From Polychytrium aggregatum (lineage: Eukaryota; Chytridiomycota; Chytridiomycetes; Polychytriales), in the NCBI RefSeq assembly GCF_025602895.1, contig NW_026516358.1, positions 1-64,000 on the forward strand: a stretch of 64,000 nt of DNA, written 5' to 3'. Below the pieces are notes generated by a model that saw only the letters and a program-made list of their open reading frames with translations, was not told the DNA's origin and did no database searches. Position 1 is the first letter of the stretch, and every line of letters starts with the position of its first letter. This document shows, piece after piece, positions 12,101-23,700 of the stretch. The position numbers and the translations under genes are program-made.

Positions 12101-15100
12101 CTTGAATCTTTTGCTGGTAGCTAAATAAACAAGGCGCTGTGGTATGAGCTGAACGTGCTCTCACCTCGGATTCCACTGCGGCCATGTCAGGGTGCCGGCA
12201 CTGAGGCGGGTTTGCTCCACAATCGGGGTCACTTCACCCAAGTTTCTCGACCAGCGATTGTGAATCGGTACGACACTCATGGCCTGTCACGCCGCATAAC
12301 TCTGCACATGTGCGACACTTGGCGTTGCTACCCCAGATATCACCAGTCGGCATCCCATCAAATGCGGCACCAAATGCAGCACCAAAGGACATTGGGCACA
12401 AGGACTGCTTGCTCCCAACCCAGCCTCCATTCGGCCGTCAAGTACATTGATTTGTTTGGCTCACCACTTACCGATGGAGCATGTAGCTCGTGCATGGGTC
12501 CATCGAGCCCGACTGGTGGAGCAGCAGCACCCCGCGCGGCGAGCCCGCAAAGTTGAGCAGATTGTCGAGCGATATGGTTAGCCAGTCCCGACGGCTGTGG
12601 CTTTTGTTGATGGAGTCAACTCGGGCACTATCATCGTGAACGAACATGTCCTGGTTCTCGGCGGCAAGGGTTCGATGGAGTCCATAGCGCTCGATCCAGA
12701 GTAGCCCCTCGCAAGTTCGATACAGCTGCCGGAGAAGGAAGATATAGGCCCCGAGGAGACGCAGGGGGATCGGCGAGAACGATCGGATCTCGCCTTTCAG
12801 CCCAAGTTGGACAAAATCCGCCACTGTCGGGATGATGCTTCGCACGGATGCGGATCCGTGGCATGTGTGCGACGGCGAATGTTCCTGCGCGACCGTATAC
12901 ACATAGTCCGGCCTGGATAGTGTTCCTCTCAGCAGAAGATGGCGTCCGAGGTCTGTCGCGGCAATGCTTGAAAGGTTCTCGGATATGTGAAACAAAACCA
13001 GCTGCCGATCGTGGCTGTCCTTTGGGGAGAGATCTTGGTGCTTTCTCTTACTTTCACCGAGAATGAATTTGATCGGCGCCACCAAATCCTCCAATGTATG
13101 TTCCTGGGGGGCAACGACGGAGACAAAACCAAGTCGGAGACATGCGTCAGCAAGGAGTGGTGGCGACAGCTAGAACCAAGCCCATCCGAGGTCAGCGCAG
13201 AGCAAGGCAAAGGTCAGTTGGTGCACAAACCTTGTGGAGATGGCTTTTGCATAGCGCACGGCAGGAAAACAGGCTGTTCAGTATGCCACACACGAATTTC
13301 GACAGGTTCAAAGGGGAAACTGTGTGGTATCGATCGGCTTGGTGCTGATTGTGCATGCTCTCGATCAGATCCGAGGCGACAGACAAATCAATGCTCGGGC
13401 AATAGCACATAAGGCGGACCAGTGTCCGAAGGAAGACTTGAAGGCCAATTTGTACGATTGGGGATGTGTCGCCTTCTGTACAGCGAGCGGTGCAACAGAT
13501 TGACAAAGTCATCGATGCACATGTCCACGGCATGGGAGCAAGTCAGTAGAGCGACGAATCTGCGGTCAGCACCGAGCTGCCCATGCAGCGTCGCTTGGGA
13601 TAGTCTCCAGTTTATCTCTCACCGAAGAGCGAGTCCAGCACCGAGTTCTTGGCAAGTGTCTTCTTGACGTATTTGAACGGAAAGCTCTGGCGTCCACTGA
13701 AGCATTGCGCCAATTTGGCGAGCATCACCGTCGAGTGAAGGAAGGCCAGGTAGTTCCAGTCGTCTCTGAACAGTGTTTTGCCGTTTCCGTCGCTCTCTTC
13801 GTTGGCCTCGACGTCCATCACTAAAACATCCTCCGCTTGAGTGGCCGCCTTTATCATTTCGATCGGCAGAAATTGCTGGATGGTGAGGGTTCCAGCATAG
13901 TCAAAAAAGATCCGCCCCACCACGCTGCTCGCAAAGTTCTCCTGGATCAGCACCGAGCTCGTCGCAGTCTTGCCAAACTGAGACGCCATCCATTTCTCGA
14001 ACCATGCAGCTTTGGGATCGATCAAAGCAAGGTAGTGGATGGCGTGTATCGATCCCGACGCCGGCAGGAGCTTTGTTGCTCCAGCGCCCGGCATTGCTGG
14101 GATGCTCGATGACGAAGCAACGCCATTGGACCCCACGGCGGCTGTGTCGCCGATGCCGGCTTTGAGCAGGCGGACCGTGGCGCAGATGACCTCGGTAAGC
14201 AGACTTTCCGGAAATCGGTTCCAGCACGATGGTAGCTCGTGCTGGAACTGGTTGAGCAGACGAAACTGCGATAAACAAACAGTCCAAGAGAAGGGTGTTG
14301 AGTTAATATCCCGACGATGCCGGTGTCTCGTGGCTGTTGCTCTGGTGCAGTTGTTTGTAATCAACTGTCCAAGGCACACAGTTGGATATTTTCCATAACA
14401 TGCCATTAGCGGATCTGATGTTGGTGCTGGTTTTGCATCAGGCGCAACGCTGTGGGTCGGCACATTCAGAACATCCGCCGCACCTCCCGTGTGGCGGTGA
14501 TGCCAGGACCGTACCTTTCGGAGCAGCAAATCATTTTTTGGATCGACGAGATCAAACCCATTGGATAACTTGGGTGTGTGGCCGCTTTCAATAAGTTGCG
14601 TCAGATGGTTGATAAGACTGACAAAGACCTCTCCTGTCATGGGCGGTGGTGCGGCTTTGAACGCTCTGGCGTATATCCGAAGGCCGTGCATTGCAATCCT
14701 GGAGTTGGTGTAAGCCCGCCGCAAGGTACAGGGAAATCCGAAATTCGTTAGAACAATGTCCATCAAGAACATGTCGCTTGAATCAGGAACGAGCGACTCG
14801 TGCATTTTCCGCCAGCCGCCCAGGCGAAACCACCACTGCTTGTGAGTTTGTACGAACCTCGGATCTGCATCTCCAATTGACGCCTCCAGTGCTGGTCGGG
14901 AGTCGTTCCACAACTCTCCCGATAATAGATCGACCGATGAGAACGAGGCCAGTTTCTAGAGAACCATTGGGTATCAACAAGCCGAGCGTCAATCAGGTCG
15001 CCGTTCCGAAGTCATATTCATGGACATCTCGTTGGTGGCGACCCCGCCAGCTGCCTCGCCTATCGGAATGACTATGGCCAGGAACGAGCATACCTGAATG

Positions 15101-16441
15101 GCCGCGAGCCGGACTTCCACAGGCTTTCTGGAGCTCATGTTGGACACAGCCACGCGAATCTCTTCGAGTCCGGGCGAGGCGCCAAGCGACAGGTGCTAGT
15201 TGGGTCCCAAAATTGATAGGAAACAAAGGAAAAGAAGTCGGGACACAAGCAGTCGAGTTAAGGTAGATGCAGTCACATCACCGAGTCTCGCCGTGTTCCT
15301 CCGTTCGGTTGAACGCGGGCCAGATGCTTTATAGGCGCTGTGCAAGTGGCTCTCCTATCAAGTCTCATTCGCAAGTCATGAAAGGATATCGATCCTGAGC
15401 TGCTTTCGTTTGTGGTGCTACTCTGCAGATCGAAGGAGATAGACTGCCTTCTGCGGTCATCCGACGGCTCTTGTGCCGGCGCCGCTTGAGGATGACCACG
15501 GTTGGCGACAATATCCTGGACTGATTTCTTTGTCTCTTCGACAATCGTAGCAACAAGGTTTGTATACTCTGGCGAGCCCATGATCTTCTCGACAATCATT
15601 GGGACCTGGGGCTCGGCGCAAAAGGTACCCGTGCTTTTATCTGGCCAGGTGCACGGTGTCGAAGGGAAATGGGAACGGGCTATCGTTTAATGCTCTGGGT
15701 TGCAGCGATGCAGACACGACGGCTTCGGCTTCGGCTCGATTTCTCCCTCCTTAGTGTGTTACAGCTCGTTTAAAATGCAATGTAAAGCGAAAGTATGATA
15801 AGGTATTCTATCGCCAGTCACGCCAGTCTTGTCGTTCCTTCCTGATCTTGCTCACCTATGAATCCTTCGTGCCCTGATTTGGACGCGATCTGTGCATTCA
15901 GGATGGGGGAAACAACAGACTCGAGCTTCTTGCGGAGATGTCGGATGAAGAGGTGTTTCTACGCGAGTCTCCAGATCAGTGCCTGAACTGGCATACCCAG
16001 GATCATGCCACGATGCGAATGGGCTGCCGACGCATGCTTTCACAGCGACAATGGGACGCGACCACTACGGCAGCTCCCACGATCTCACAACAAAGGCATA
16101 CAGACACGATGTGCAGGCGCAAGACTCACATGAAAATTCTCGTCAATCTTTTCGATACCCAGAAGAGCATCCATCTTGCTGGCCTTAGGACCGTGCAAAA
16201 TTGATATCATTGCAGCTCGGGCAAATGTGGCGAGCTCACTTGTGGCGACAGTGGTCGAAGACACGCCGAGACTGACGTGGTGTTGAGCAACGGGGTCGGC
16301 TCCATCGTTTGCGTGTCTCGGGTGCGGGCTGGGTCTGTTCATGGCTGGGAACAGAGGATGGTGCGCGGTACTCGAGGCAGTTGGAGGGGAGGGCGATGTC
16401 GATGCCGATGCCGATGCCGATGCGAAATGGCCTTGGGTCAT
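9163..16441 (-). CDS. TBC1D32: TBC1D32 / Broad-minded (BROMI) homolog, many exons
   Basis: Large ciliary protein with helical repeats and a degenerate C-terminal TBC domain; in animals it acts with the CCRK kinase in cilium assembly and Hedgehog signalling. Conserved blocks read in order on the minus strand: MDALLGIEKIDENF (about 16.15 kb), RHLRKKLESVVSPI (15.9), the 15.4-15.6 exon, VSNMSSRKPVEVRLAA (15.1), PKLSNGFDLVDPKN (14.5), LIDPKAAWFEKWM (14.0), LLNFAGSPRGVLLLHQSG (12.5), VSKCEKFGYGVLVSQIS (12.1), ISSLDAFLLLQSTF (11.4), TGGPSERVLP (11.1), then FDWFMATITIAFHF (10.0) and the TBC-like end FPKILKYIALFMINGIDYQIY (9.5). The start is uncertain: ATG at 16441 or 16342. It has at least 14 exons; internal junctions are approximate apart from the U12 intron listed separately. 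Confidence 0.85.
11796..11944 (-). other. AT-AC U12-type intron in TBC1D32
   Basis: Read on the minus strand, the intron begins ATATCCTTTG (5' base at 11944), has a branch site TCCTTGAC (plus-strand 11817-11824) and ends CCAACAC (last base 11796). The exon before ends with one spare base after ..RDP and the exon after resumes AG ATC GAC ACG, which restores the frame as RDPQIDTES. All three signals match the minor-spliceosome consensus. The branch-to-acceptor spacing of about 22 nt is slightly long. Confidence 0.8.
15193..15389 (-). other. Possible third U12-type intron in TBC1D32
   Basis: A perfect ATATCCTTT lies at minus-strand position 15389 after a complete codon. The next conserved exon (LSLGASPGLEEIRV) opens in phase 0 after either TAG or TAGCAC at about 15193. 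No good U12 branch site sits near that acceptor; the closest, ACCTTAACT, is about 75 nt away. It may instead be coding sequence. Confidence 0.35.
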
Positions 16442-16612
16442 GGTGGTTGGGGAGGGGAACTCTCACCATTGCCCCGGCTGCATCCAGGCTGCATCCAGGC
16501 TGCATCCAGCGGTCTTATCTCTCTGCCTCGATCTGCATCGATCTGCCTTGGTCTGCCTCGATCTGCCTTGGTCTGCCATCTCCCCAGCCGCCTCGAATCG
16601 CTTCCTTCCGCC
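16442..16612. promoter_or_regulatory. Divergent promoter between TBC1D32 and transketolase
   Basis: Only about 170 bases separate the two divergently transcribed starts. The stretch carries tandem copies of gctgcatccag (16478-16510) followed by repeats of the type atctgccttggtctgcctcg (16528-16576). No TATA box was seen. Confidence 0.45.
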
Positions 16613-19600
16613 ATGGCCGACATCGACACCGCTTGCATCAACACCATCCGCTGCCTGGCCCCGGATGTCGTCCAGAAGGCCAACGCCGGCCATCCCGGTG
16701 CCCCCATGGGCTGCGCCCCCATGGCCCACATCCTCTTCTCCCGGTTCATCCGCGGCTCTCCCGCCCACCCCAAATGGGTAAGTGCCCGTCGTTCGATCGC
16801 CCGCTGCACTGGATCCGTCCAGAAGACTGCTGCCTCGAGCTGCTCGGGCGCCCCTGGCTCCCCGATCGGTCCGCTCATCCGTAGCCATCCTGAGGATCCG
16901 CGCACTGCCCGATGGGCCGACAACCGCAATCCTGATGCCGACGCGAGACTGACCCCTGGCCATCTGTCGTTCGTCCCGATTCCAGATCAACCGCGACCGT
17001 TTTGTCCTCTCCAACGGCCACGCTTGTGCCCTGCAGTACATTCTCCTCCACCTCACCGGCTACAACATCTCTCTCGATGATCTGAAGAGCTTCCGCCAGC
17101 TCCACTCCAAGTAAGCACTTGCGGCGCTTGCCCACGACAGCACTCCATCATTGTGGCTTGCTGGTTGGGAGCGACCGCACAGCATCTAATTTTGCCGTCC
17201 CGCACTGCACAGGACCCCTGGTCACCCCGAGACCAATCACGGTGTCGACGGCATTGAGGTTACCACCGGCCCGCTCGGCCAGGGCGTTTCCAGCGCCGTC
17301 GGTCTTGCCATGGCTGAGGCTCATCTTGCCGCCACCTTCAACCGCCCCGGCTTCGAGCTGATCAACAACTACACCTACTGCATCCTTGGTGACGGCTGTC
17401 TCCAGGAGGGTGTCCAGGCTGAGGCTGTTGCTCTCGCTGGGTAAGCTCTGCTCTGATGCCCGCTGTCGATTCCTGGATTTCAGGGCATTGGTCCTGCAAT
17501 CAGGCGCTGTTCTCGCGCTGCGAGAGATGGTTGGGCCATGAATCCAAGGGCTGCGGCTCTTGCCAAACCAGAGCACTTGACGATCCTAGGCTAACACGCA
17601 TGCCCGCTGCTTGGTCCTCAGCCACCTCCAGCTTGGCAAGCTGATCTGCCTCTACGACGACAACCACATCACCATCGACGGTGACACTGCCTTGGGCTTC
17701 ACCGAGGATGTTTGCAAGCGCTTCGAGGCCTACGGTTGGCACACCCAGGTCATCACCGATGGTGACCACGATATCGAGGGCATCGCCAGAGCCATCGAGA
17801 TCGCTCAGGCCGTCGCCGACAAGCCCTCCCTGATCAAGATCCGGTGAGTCGCGACTACATCGCCCTCGCTACATCTTGCAATCTGGATCGCCTGCGTCGA
17901 TCTGCAAGTTCCGCCGCCGCCTTTGAGCTGCGAGCCCACCGTCTGCCTCTACTGCATCCCTTGACAAGTGGGAGTGCACTGTCGCCGAACTGATACTTGC
18001 ATCAACTCCGCTCATCAATGTCCCTGCAGCACCACTATCGGATATGGCTCCAAGAACCAGGGCGAGGAGAAGGTCCATGGCTCCCCTCTGGGTGAGGCCG
18101 ACATTCTCAATGTCAAGGCCAAGTTTGGCTTCCCCACCGACAAGAAGTTCTATATTCCTGATGAGGTGGGTGTCTCTGCTGTTGCGGCATCTTGTTGCTT
18201 TCAACCAGTCCCCTCCTGCTTCTGAGCCCTCGCGCAACACACATCCTTTCTGCGGCTCACCAATCGATTGGCTTTGCTTTGCAGGTCTACGGCTTCTACA
18301 AGAACTTCTCCCTCCGCGGCCAGCAGCTCTACGCCCAGTGGACCGAGACCTTTGCCACCTACGGCCAGACCCACCCCGAGCTGGTGCGTGCATGCTCAAG
18401 CATAGCGTGCCATGGCCGTCGCCGTCGCTGTTATCGTGGCCATTCCGCCCTCTGTGCTCGGCCTGCTCACAATGCTCTGTATCTCGATGCATTCGTGCTT
18501 TCCCACACATTCAGCATGCCGAGCTGAGCCGTCGTCTTGCCGGCGAGCTCCCTGCTGGATGGAAGGATGCCCTCCCCAAGTACACCAGCGCAAGTGCCAC
18601 CCTGGCCACTCGGTATGTTCACAGTTCGATTCGTCCTGTCCGATCGCGCCACTCCCACTCGATGGTGGCCGATCCTGCTCGATTGGGCGCAACGCTGACG
18701 ATCCAACTTGCTTCCAGCAAAACCTCCGAGGCTGTCTTCAACGCCATCGCTGAGCGCATCCCCGAAATTATCGGCGGCTCTGCCGATCTCACTGGCTCCA
18801 ACAACTGCTGGTGGAAGACCGCCAAGGACTTCCAGCCCGTATGTGCACATTGCTCGCTTGCTTGACCCTGCTCTCACACGCCCACTGCACTGGCTCTGCT
18901 TTGGCTATGTCTGTGTCTGTGTCTGCCTGTGTACATTGCTGACGAAAGTACCAACACTCTCGTATCTCGTGCAGCCCGCCACCGGTCTCGGCACCTATGC
19001 CGGTCGATACATCCGCTTCGGTGTTCGCGAGCACGGAATGGCTGCTATTTGCAACGGCCTCCACGCCTACGGCGGTCTGATTCCGTTCGGCGCTACTTTC
19101 TTCAACTTCATCGGGTGAGCATCGAGATCGACATAGCGTCGTCTGTCGCCACTGGGCATGCATATCCTGTGGTGGATGTCACTGACGCCACGGCCGATCC
19201 GATATCCGCCTCTGACTTGCCGCGCGGTGTCAACTCTGTATTCTGTGTCGTGTTTGATTAGCTACGCCCTTGGTGCCGTGCGTCTGTCCTCGCTGTCCAA
19301 GCACCAGGTCCTGTACGTCATGACCCACGACTCGATCGGCCTTGGCGAGGACGGCCCTACCCACCAGCCCATCGAAACCCTCGCCGAGCTCCGCGCTCTG
19401 CCCAACACCCTGGTCATCCGTCCTGCCGATGGCCACGAGGTATGAAGCTCGTTTGTGACTCGAGTTGACGAACCAGGCACTACGACCTCGCAGACTCGAT
19501 AGGCGCTTGGCAACCCTCGGCAGCATCCAGTCGAACTGACCTTTGCCGGCCGTGTCTCCAGACCAACGGCGCCTACATTGCCGCCCTCGAGAACCGCACT

Positions 19601-20169
19601 GGCCCGACTGTTCTGGTCCTCACTCGTCAGAACCTGCCCCACTTTGACACCTCCTCGGCCGAGGGCGTCCTCAAGGGTGCCTACGTTCTCCAGGACGTGG
19701 CCAGCCCTCAGGTCATCCTGGTTGCCACTGGCTCCGAGGTCTCGCTCGCCGTCAACACCGCCAAGGAGCTCGCCAACTCTGGTGTCCATGTGAGTGCCAT
19801 CGCATTGTATCCACACAGCTCGTCGCTTTTGGCCGTTCCTGTGCCCGTTCCTCACCTGCTGCTCTCCAACAGGCCCGCGTCGTCTCTTTCCCCTCCTGGG
19901 AGCTCTTCGAGGCCCAGTCGCAGGAGTACAAGGACTCGGTCTTCCCCGAGGGCATCCCTGTGCTGAGCATTGAGGCCCTGAGCACCTTTGGCTGGGACCG
20001 CTACGCCCACGCCTCGGTTGGTGTCAACAGCTTTGGTATCTCTGCCCCCGCCAGCCAGATCTACAAGACCTTTGGTCTTGTTCCCGATGTCATCGCCGAG
20101 AAGGCCAAGCGCCTCATCAGCTACTACAGCGACCGCAAGCCCGAGTGGAAGCTGCGCAAGCCCTTCTAA
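16613..20169 (+). CDS. TKL1: Transketolase (12 exons)
   Basis: Thiamine-diphosphate enzyme of the non-oxidative pentose phosphate pathway; transfers two-carbon ketol units between sugar phosphates in the cytosol. Exons read continuously as a complete enzyme of about 680 residues: N-terminal [18 protein letters not shown], the [10 protein letters not shown] block, [17 protein letters not shown], the ThDP-binding GDGCLQEGV...N motif, HGSPLG, the pyrimidine-binding domain with [26 protein letters not shown] (catalytic Glu) and [29 protein letters not shown], and the C-terminal domain ending KLRKPF-TAA. Eleven GT-AG introns interrupt it, donors near 16776, 17112, 17440, 17844, 18167, 18384, 18613, 18841, 19114, 19440 and 19789. 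The start at 16613 precedes [13 protein letters not shown], the usual N-terminal helix. Confidence 0.96.
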
Positions 20170-20754
20170 GTGGCTCGCCTGCGGCCACCACCACCCAGTC
20201 GAAAGCCCTACAGTCGCCATCGATCCGTAACCCCCCCCCAGAAGTTCAATGTTAACAAAGCTGACTGGATCTGCGATGATGGATGTGTGGCCGTGCCGGG
20301 CCTGCTGGGCAGTCCTGTGGACAGTCCTGATGGGCAGTCCTGTGGGCAGCAGGAGTGCGTGCTTCGAATTGTAGGGCGATGGTGGCGAGCCAAGCACACC
20401 AAAGGCAGCCGAGCGTTGGCATCATGCAATGTGCGTTGTTGGGGTCGAAATGAAAGCCCGTGGCCATGAACCCACCGGGCGTGTCTATTTGAGCATGAGT
20501 TGCACTGCCAAAGCCGGATTTGTCGACAGCGCCGAAAGCAGAGTGGGCCATTCGTGTGTTGAAGCGGCCCGTTTCTGTTCAGGCTCATTTGTCCAAAAAT
20601 GGCGTTTCCTCAGCGGCTTCGCTCTGGGTTCCCGCCACCTCCAGCGATTCCAACCGGCCGACGGCCCCGGTCCGCCCTACGACAGTGCGGGTTCGTCAAT
20701 CGAGATCACGATCCTGGCTCTGAGCCTGATCTGTCGCCCTCTGACATCCCCAAC
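20170..20754. other. Intergenic region, no gene seen
   Basis: About 585 bases between the transketolase stop and the Elg1-like start. It contains a C9 run near 20230 and a few short direct repeats based on ggcagtcctgtgg (20308-20350). The frame upstream of 20755 stays open to 20599 (possible earlier start), but that part is unremarkable in composition. Confidence 0.5.
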
Positions 20755-23700
20755 ATGGGCAAAGCCTCGCGGGGCTCCAAGAAGCGGCCGCTCACCCTCG
20801 AGAGCTTTTTCCGGCCGCCTATCCCCACTACCGCCCAGAAGCCATTGGGACCAACGGGTCGGTTGGCGGACGAGATACTGGATATTGACAGCGACGACCA
20901 AGACCCGGTAGTATGCTTTGATCCTGAGTCGCCCATGAGCCCGAGCTCCAAGTCCCTGGCTCGTGGCGATGCGTCACAGTCCCCCGAACCGTCGAATGCC
21001 ATCTCAACAAATGCCACCTGTGCAATCGGACCGGTAATCAGCCAAACTGCAACGAGCGAGTCCAATAGCTCGCCACATGTATCCAGCTCCTGCACCCTCC
21101 CTCCGGAATCGGCAGATCTGAGTCTGTTGCTGCCGAGGCCTATATCGCCTCCACTCGGACCCGAATCATCTTCCCAGGAACAGTTTACAGGATCACCTGG
21201 CTCGAGGAGAACGACTCGGTCTGGAAGAGCTATCAGTGTCCAGAACTACTATGCCCCTATTCCGCTCTTCCTTGGCGAGGAGACAGATTCCAATGATATC
21301 TATGGCACCATTGAAGAAGGAAAGGGGCGCCGGAAGCGATTCGATCCCGAAGCGCCTTTGCCCTCAGCTGTCGCTGGCTCTCGGACCCACAATCCCGGAG
21401 ACGCTTCTCGTCTGACACGCAGTTCCAAACCCAAGTCGCCGGACCTGTTCGAGGCCGAGGAAAGCAAAGACAGCTCTCATTGTCCCAGAAAACTGTTGGA
21501 CAAGAGCTCAGCAAGCACGGCCTGTGATCATGCAGGGGGGGATGGCGCCTCATCCAAGCAGACACAAGGGGCTCCTCTTGCGCCGGTTGAGTCGCTATCA
21601 TCACAGCGCCGACAGCCTCGTGCAGATGACAAGGTGGGCACCCGGGAATGTGGATACCATTGGCGTATTCGCAGTCACCCCACGAGACTGTTCAAAGCGT
21701 CTGTGATTCGGGTGAGTGCTGATGCTATCCGTTCTGATCTGATACATCGATCGCGTTCACTTAGAAAACAGCGGAGGGCCAGAGACAACTTGACCAGGGC
21801 TATAAAGGTGATTGCGAACATTCCAAAACCGTACAGCGCAAATCGCAGTCTCGATAGCAGAGCTTCGTTGCCCTTCACACCAGTAAATTGTAAACCTCAG
21901 CGATTGTACTCACTTGGGCACCACTGACCTTTTTGCTTCACCAGGCAACCCCGCTGTTGCCCCATCAAATCCCACGCCCGACCCCCCACCAAAAAAAATC
22001 CACCCCTTTTTTCAACGACACAAGACATCTAGCGCTGTCGGAGAGAGCAGTACTTTGGGCCTCGTTGCCGAGACAGCCTCCGTCCCCGATACTAGCACTC
22101 CTCCTCTCGTGCACGGTTCGTCGGATCTGCTCCAGGTTCACACGTTTTTTCTGACGCCCGAGCAGAGGCGAGTGCAGCAGCAACTGAAAGAAAGAAAGCA
22201 AGCTCTCTTGGATAAGCACGAGTCCGACCAGCTCATGTCATCCTTTTCCAGGGGCAAGCCGACGAACCCTTTCTTCCAAAAGACGTATTCTAGTCCGACA
22301 GAAACTGCACTCGGAGCCTCCCGTCTCCAGTCGCTGAGTGCTGGTGCATCGGTCACGCCAGCGCCGTTTCCGGAGCCATATAACCATCATGTTCATGGCC
22401 GGCCGGACCACGCATCATCAAGTTCAGATCGACTTAAAGAACCGCCTTGCCCGTTTCCTCTTCGACCTGTTCATCCAATGCATACCGATGAGCGCCCAAC
22501 TGGGTCGAACACTACTGATTTTAAGAAGCGATTGTTCTCCAAGCCTGTCTCTTCCCTTGGAAACACAGACCAGCGCGAGAAGTTCTCCCCTCGATACGTG
22601 GGAACAACTTATCAATCAGCGGAAGCTATTCACAAGGAGCTACTCGAGGAATACACCGATGCCGTGTTTGGCCAGCCAGTTTACTCCAAGCTCTGGGGCC
22701 AATGTATGCAGGATTTGAAGACGAGCCGAGGTGGACAATCTTTCGCCGACGCGCAACGACTTTGGTCGCAGCAACACGAACCCCTCTGTTCAAACGAGTT
22801 TCTCGGCTGCGACAACAAGCCTGCCTTGGATCATCTGTCGTCGTGGCTGCAGTCCTGGAATGAAGTCTATGGCGACCTGGTCTGGAGCGAGCGCAAAAGA
22901 ATCCAGCGCGAGGCTCTCAAAATGGCCCAGAAGCGCAAGCGCTCAACGGTTCTCGGGGATTTCATCGATGACGACGAATACGATGCAGGCGACTCTTTCG
23001 AAACCAAGCCTCCGTTTATGACCGTGTCTGGCCCCTCGGGATCTGGGAAGACAGCAGCAGTCTATGCCGTCGCACGCGAGCACGGATATGATGTGCTCGA
23101 AGTCAGCATGTCGGATAAGCGTGGCGGAAAGGAGCTCCTGGCCACCGTTAGCGCTGCCACCCAAATCCACAAAGTGCACAAGACCGCGACTAACAAAGAC
23201 CACGGGCTCACGCCAAGCGACGTCTCCGCGACTGTCATCGATGTCGATTCCCCTCAAAGTACTGTGACTGATCATACCACCCTGACAAATCCGCTCAAGG
23301 ATGTCGGTGCCAAAGCGACTCGAAGCACCCTGGAGCCTGCGTGCGTCACAGCCTCCAATAGCGTTGGCACGATGAGGCCTTCGAAAGGCCAACACAGCGA
23401 TATTCCTGCACCAAATAAGCGTACGAGCAACAAGAGACGCTGTGTCACAGAGAACAAAAGACGACCGATCGAGTCTTCCTCAGGCACTGTCGACAGCAGC
23501 GAGGAGCCAGACGCGGACTGTGTTGTTGACACAAAGCCGGATTCGCTCGCTGAGCATTCTCGCCAATGGCGCCCGGGTTCGCCTGAGGTGACAATCACAT
23601 CCCCTGGCCGACGAACGTTGGTCCTTCTGGATGAGGTCGATCAACACAGTGTCGATCAAGATAAAGGATTCTGGAGCGCTGTGATCCAGCTTATGGAGAG

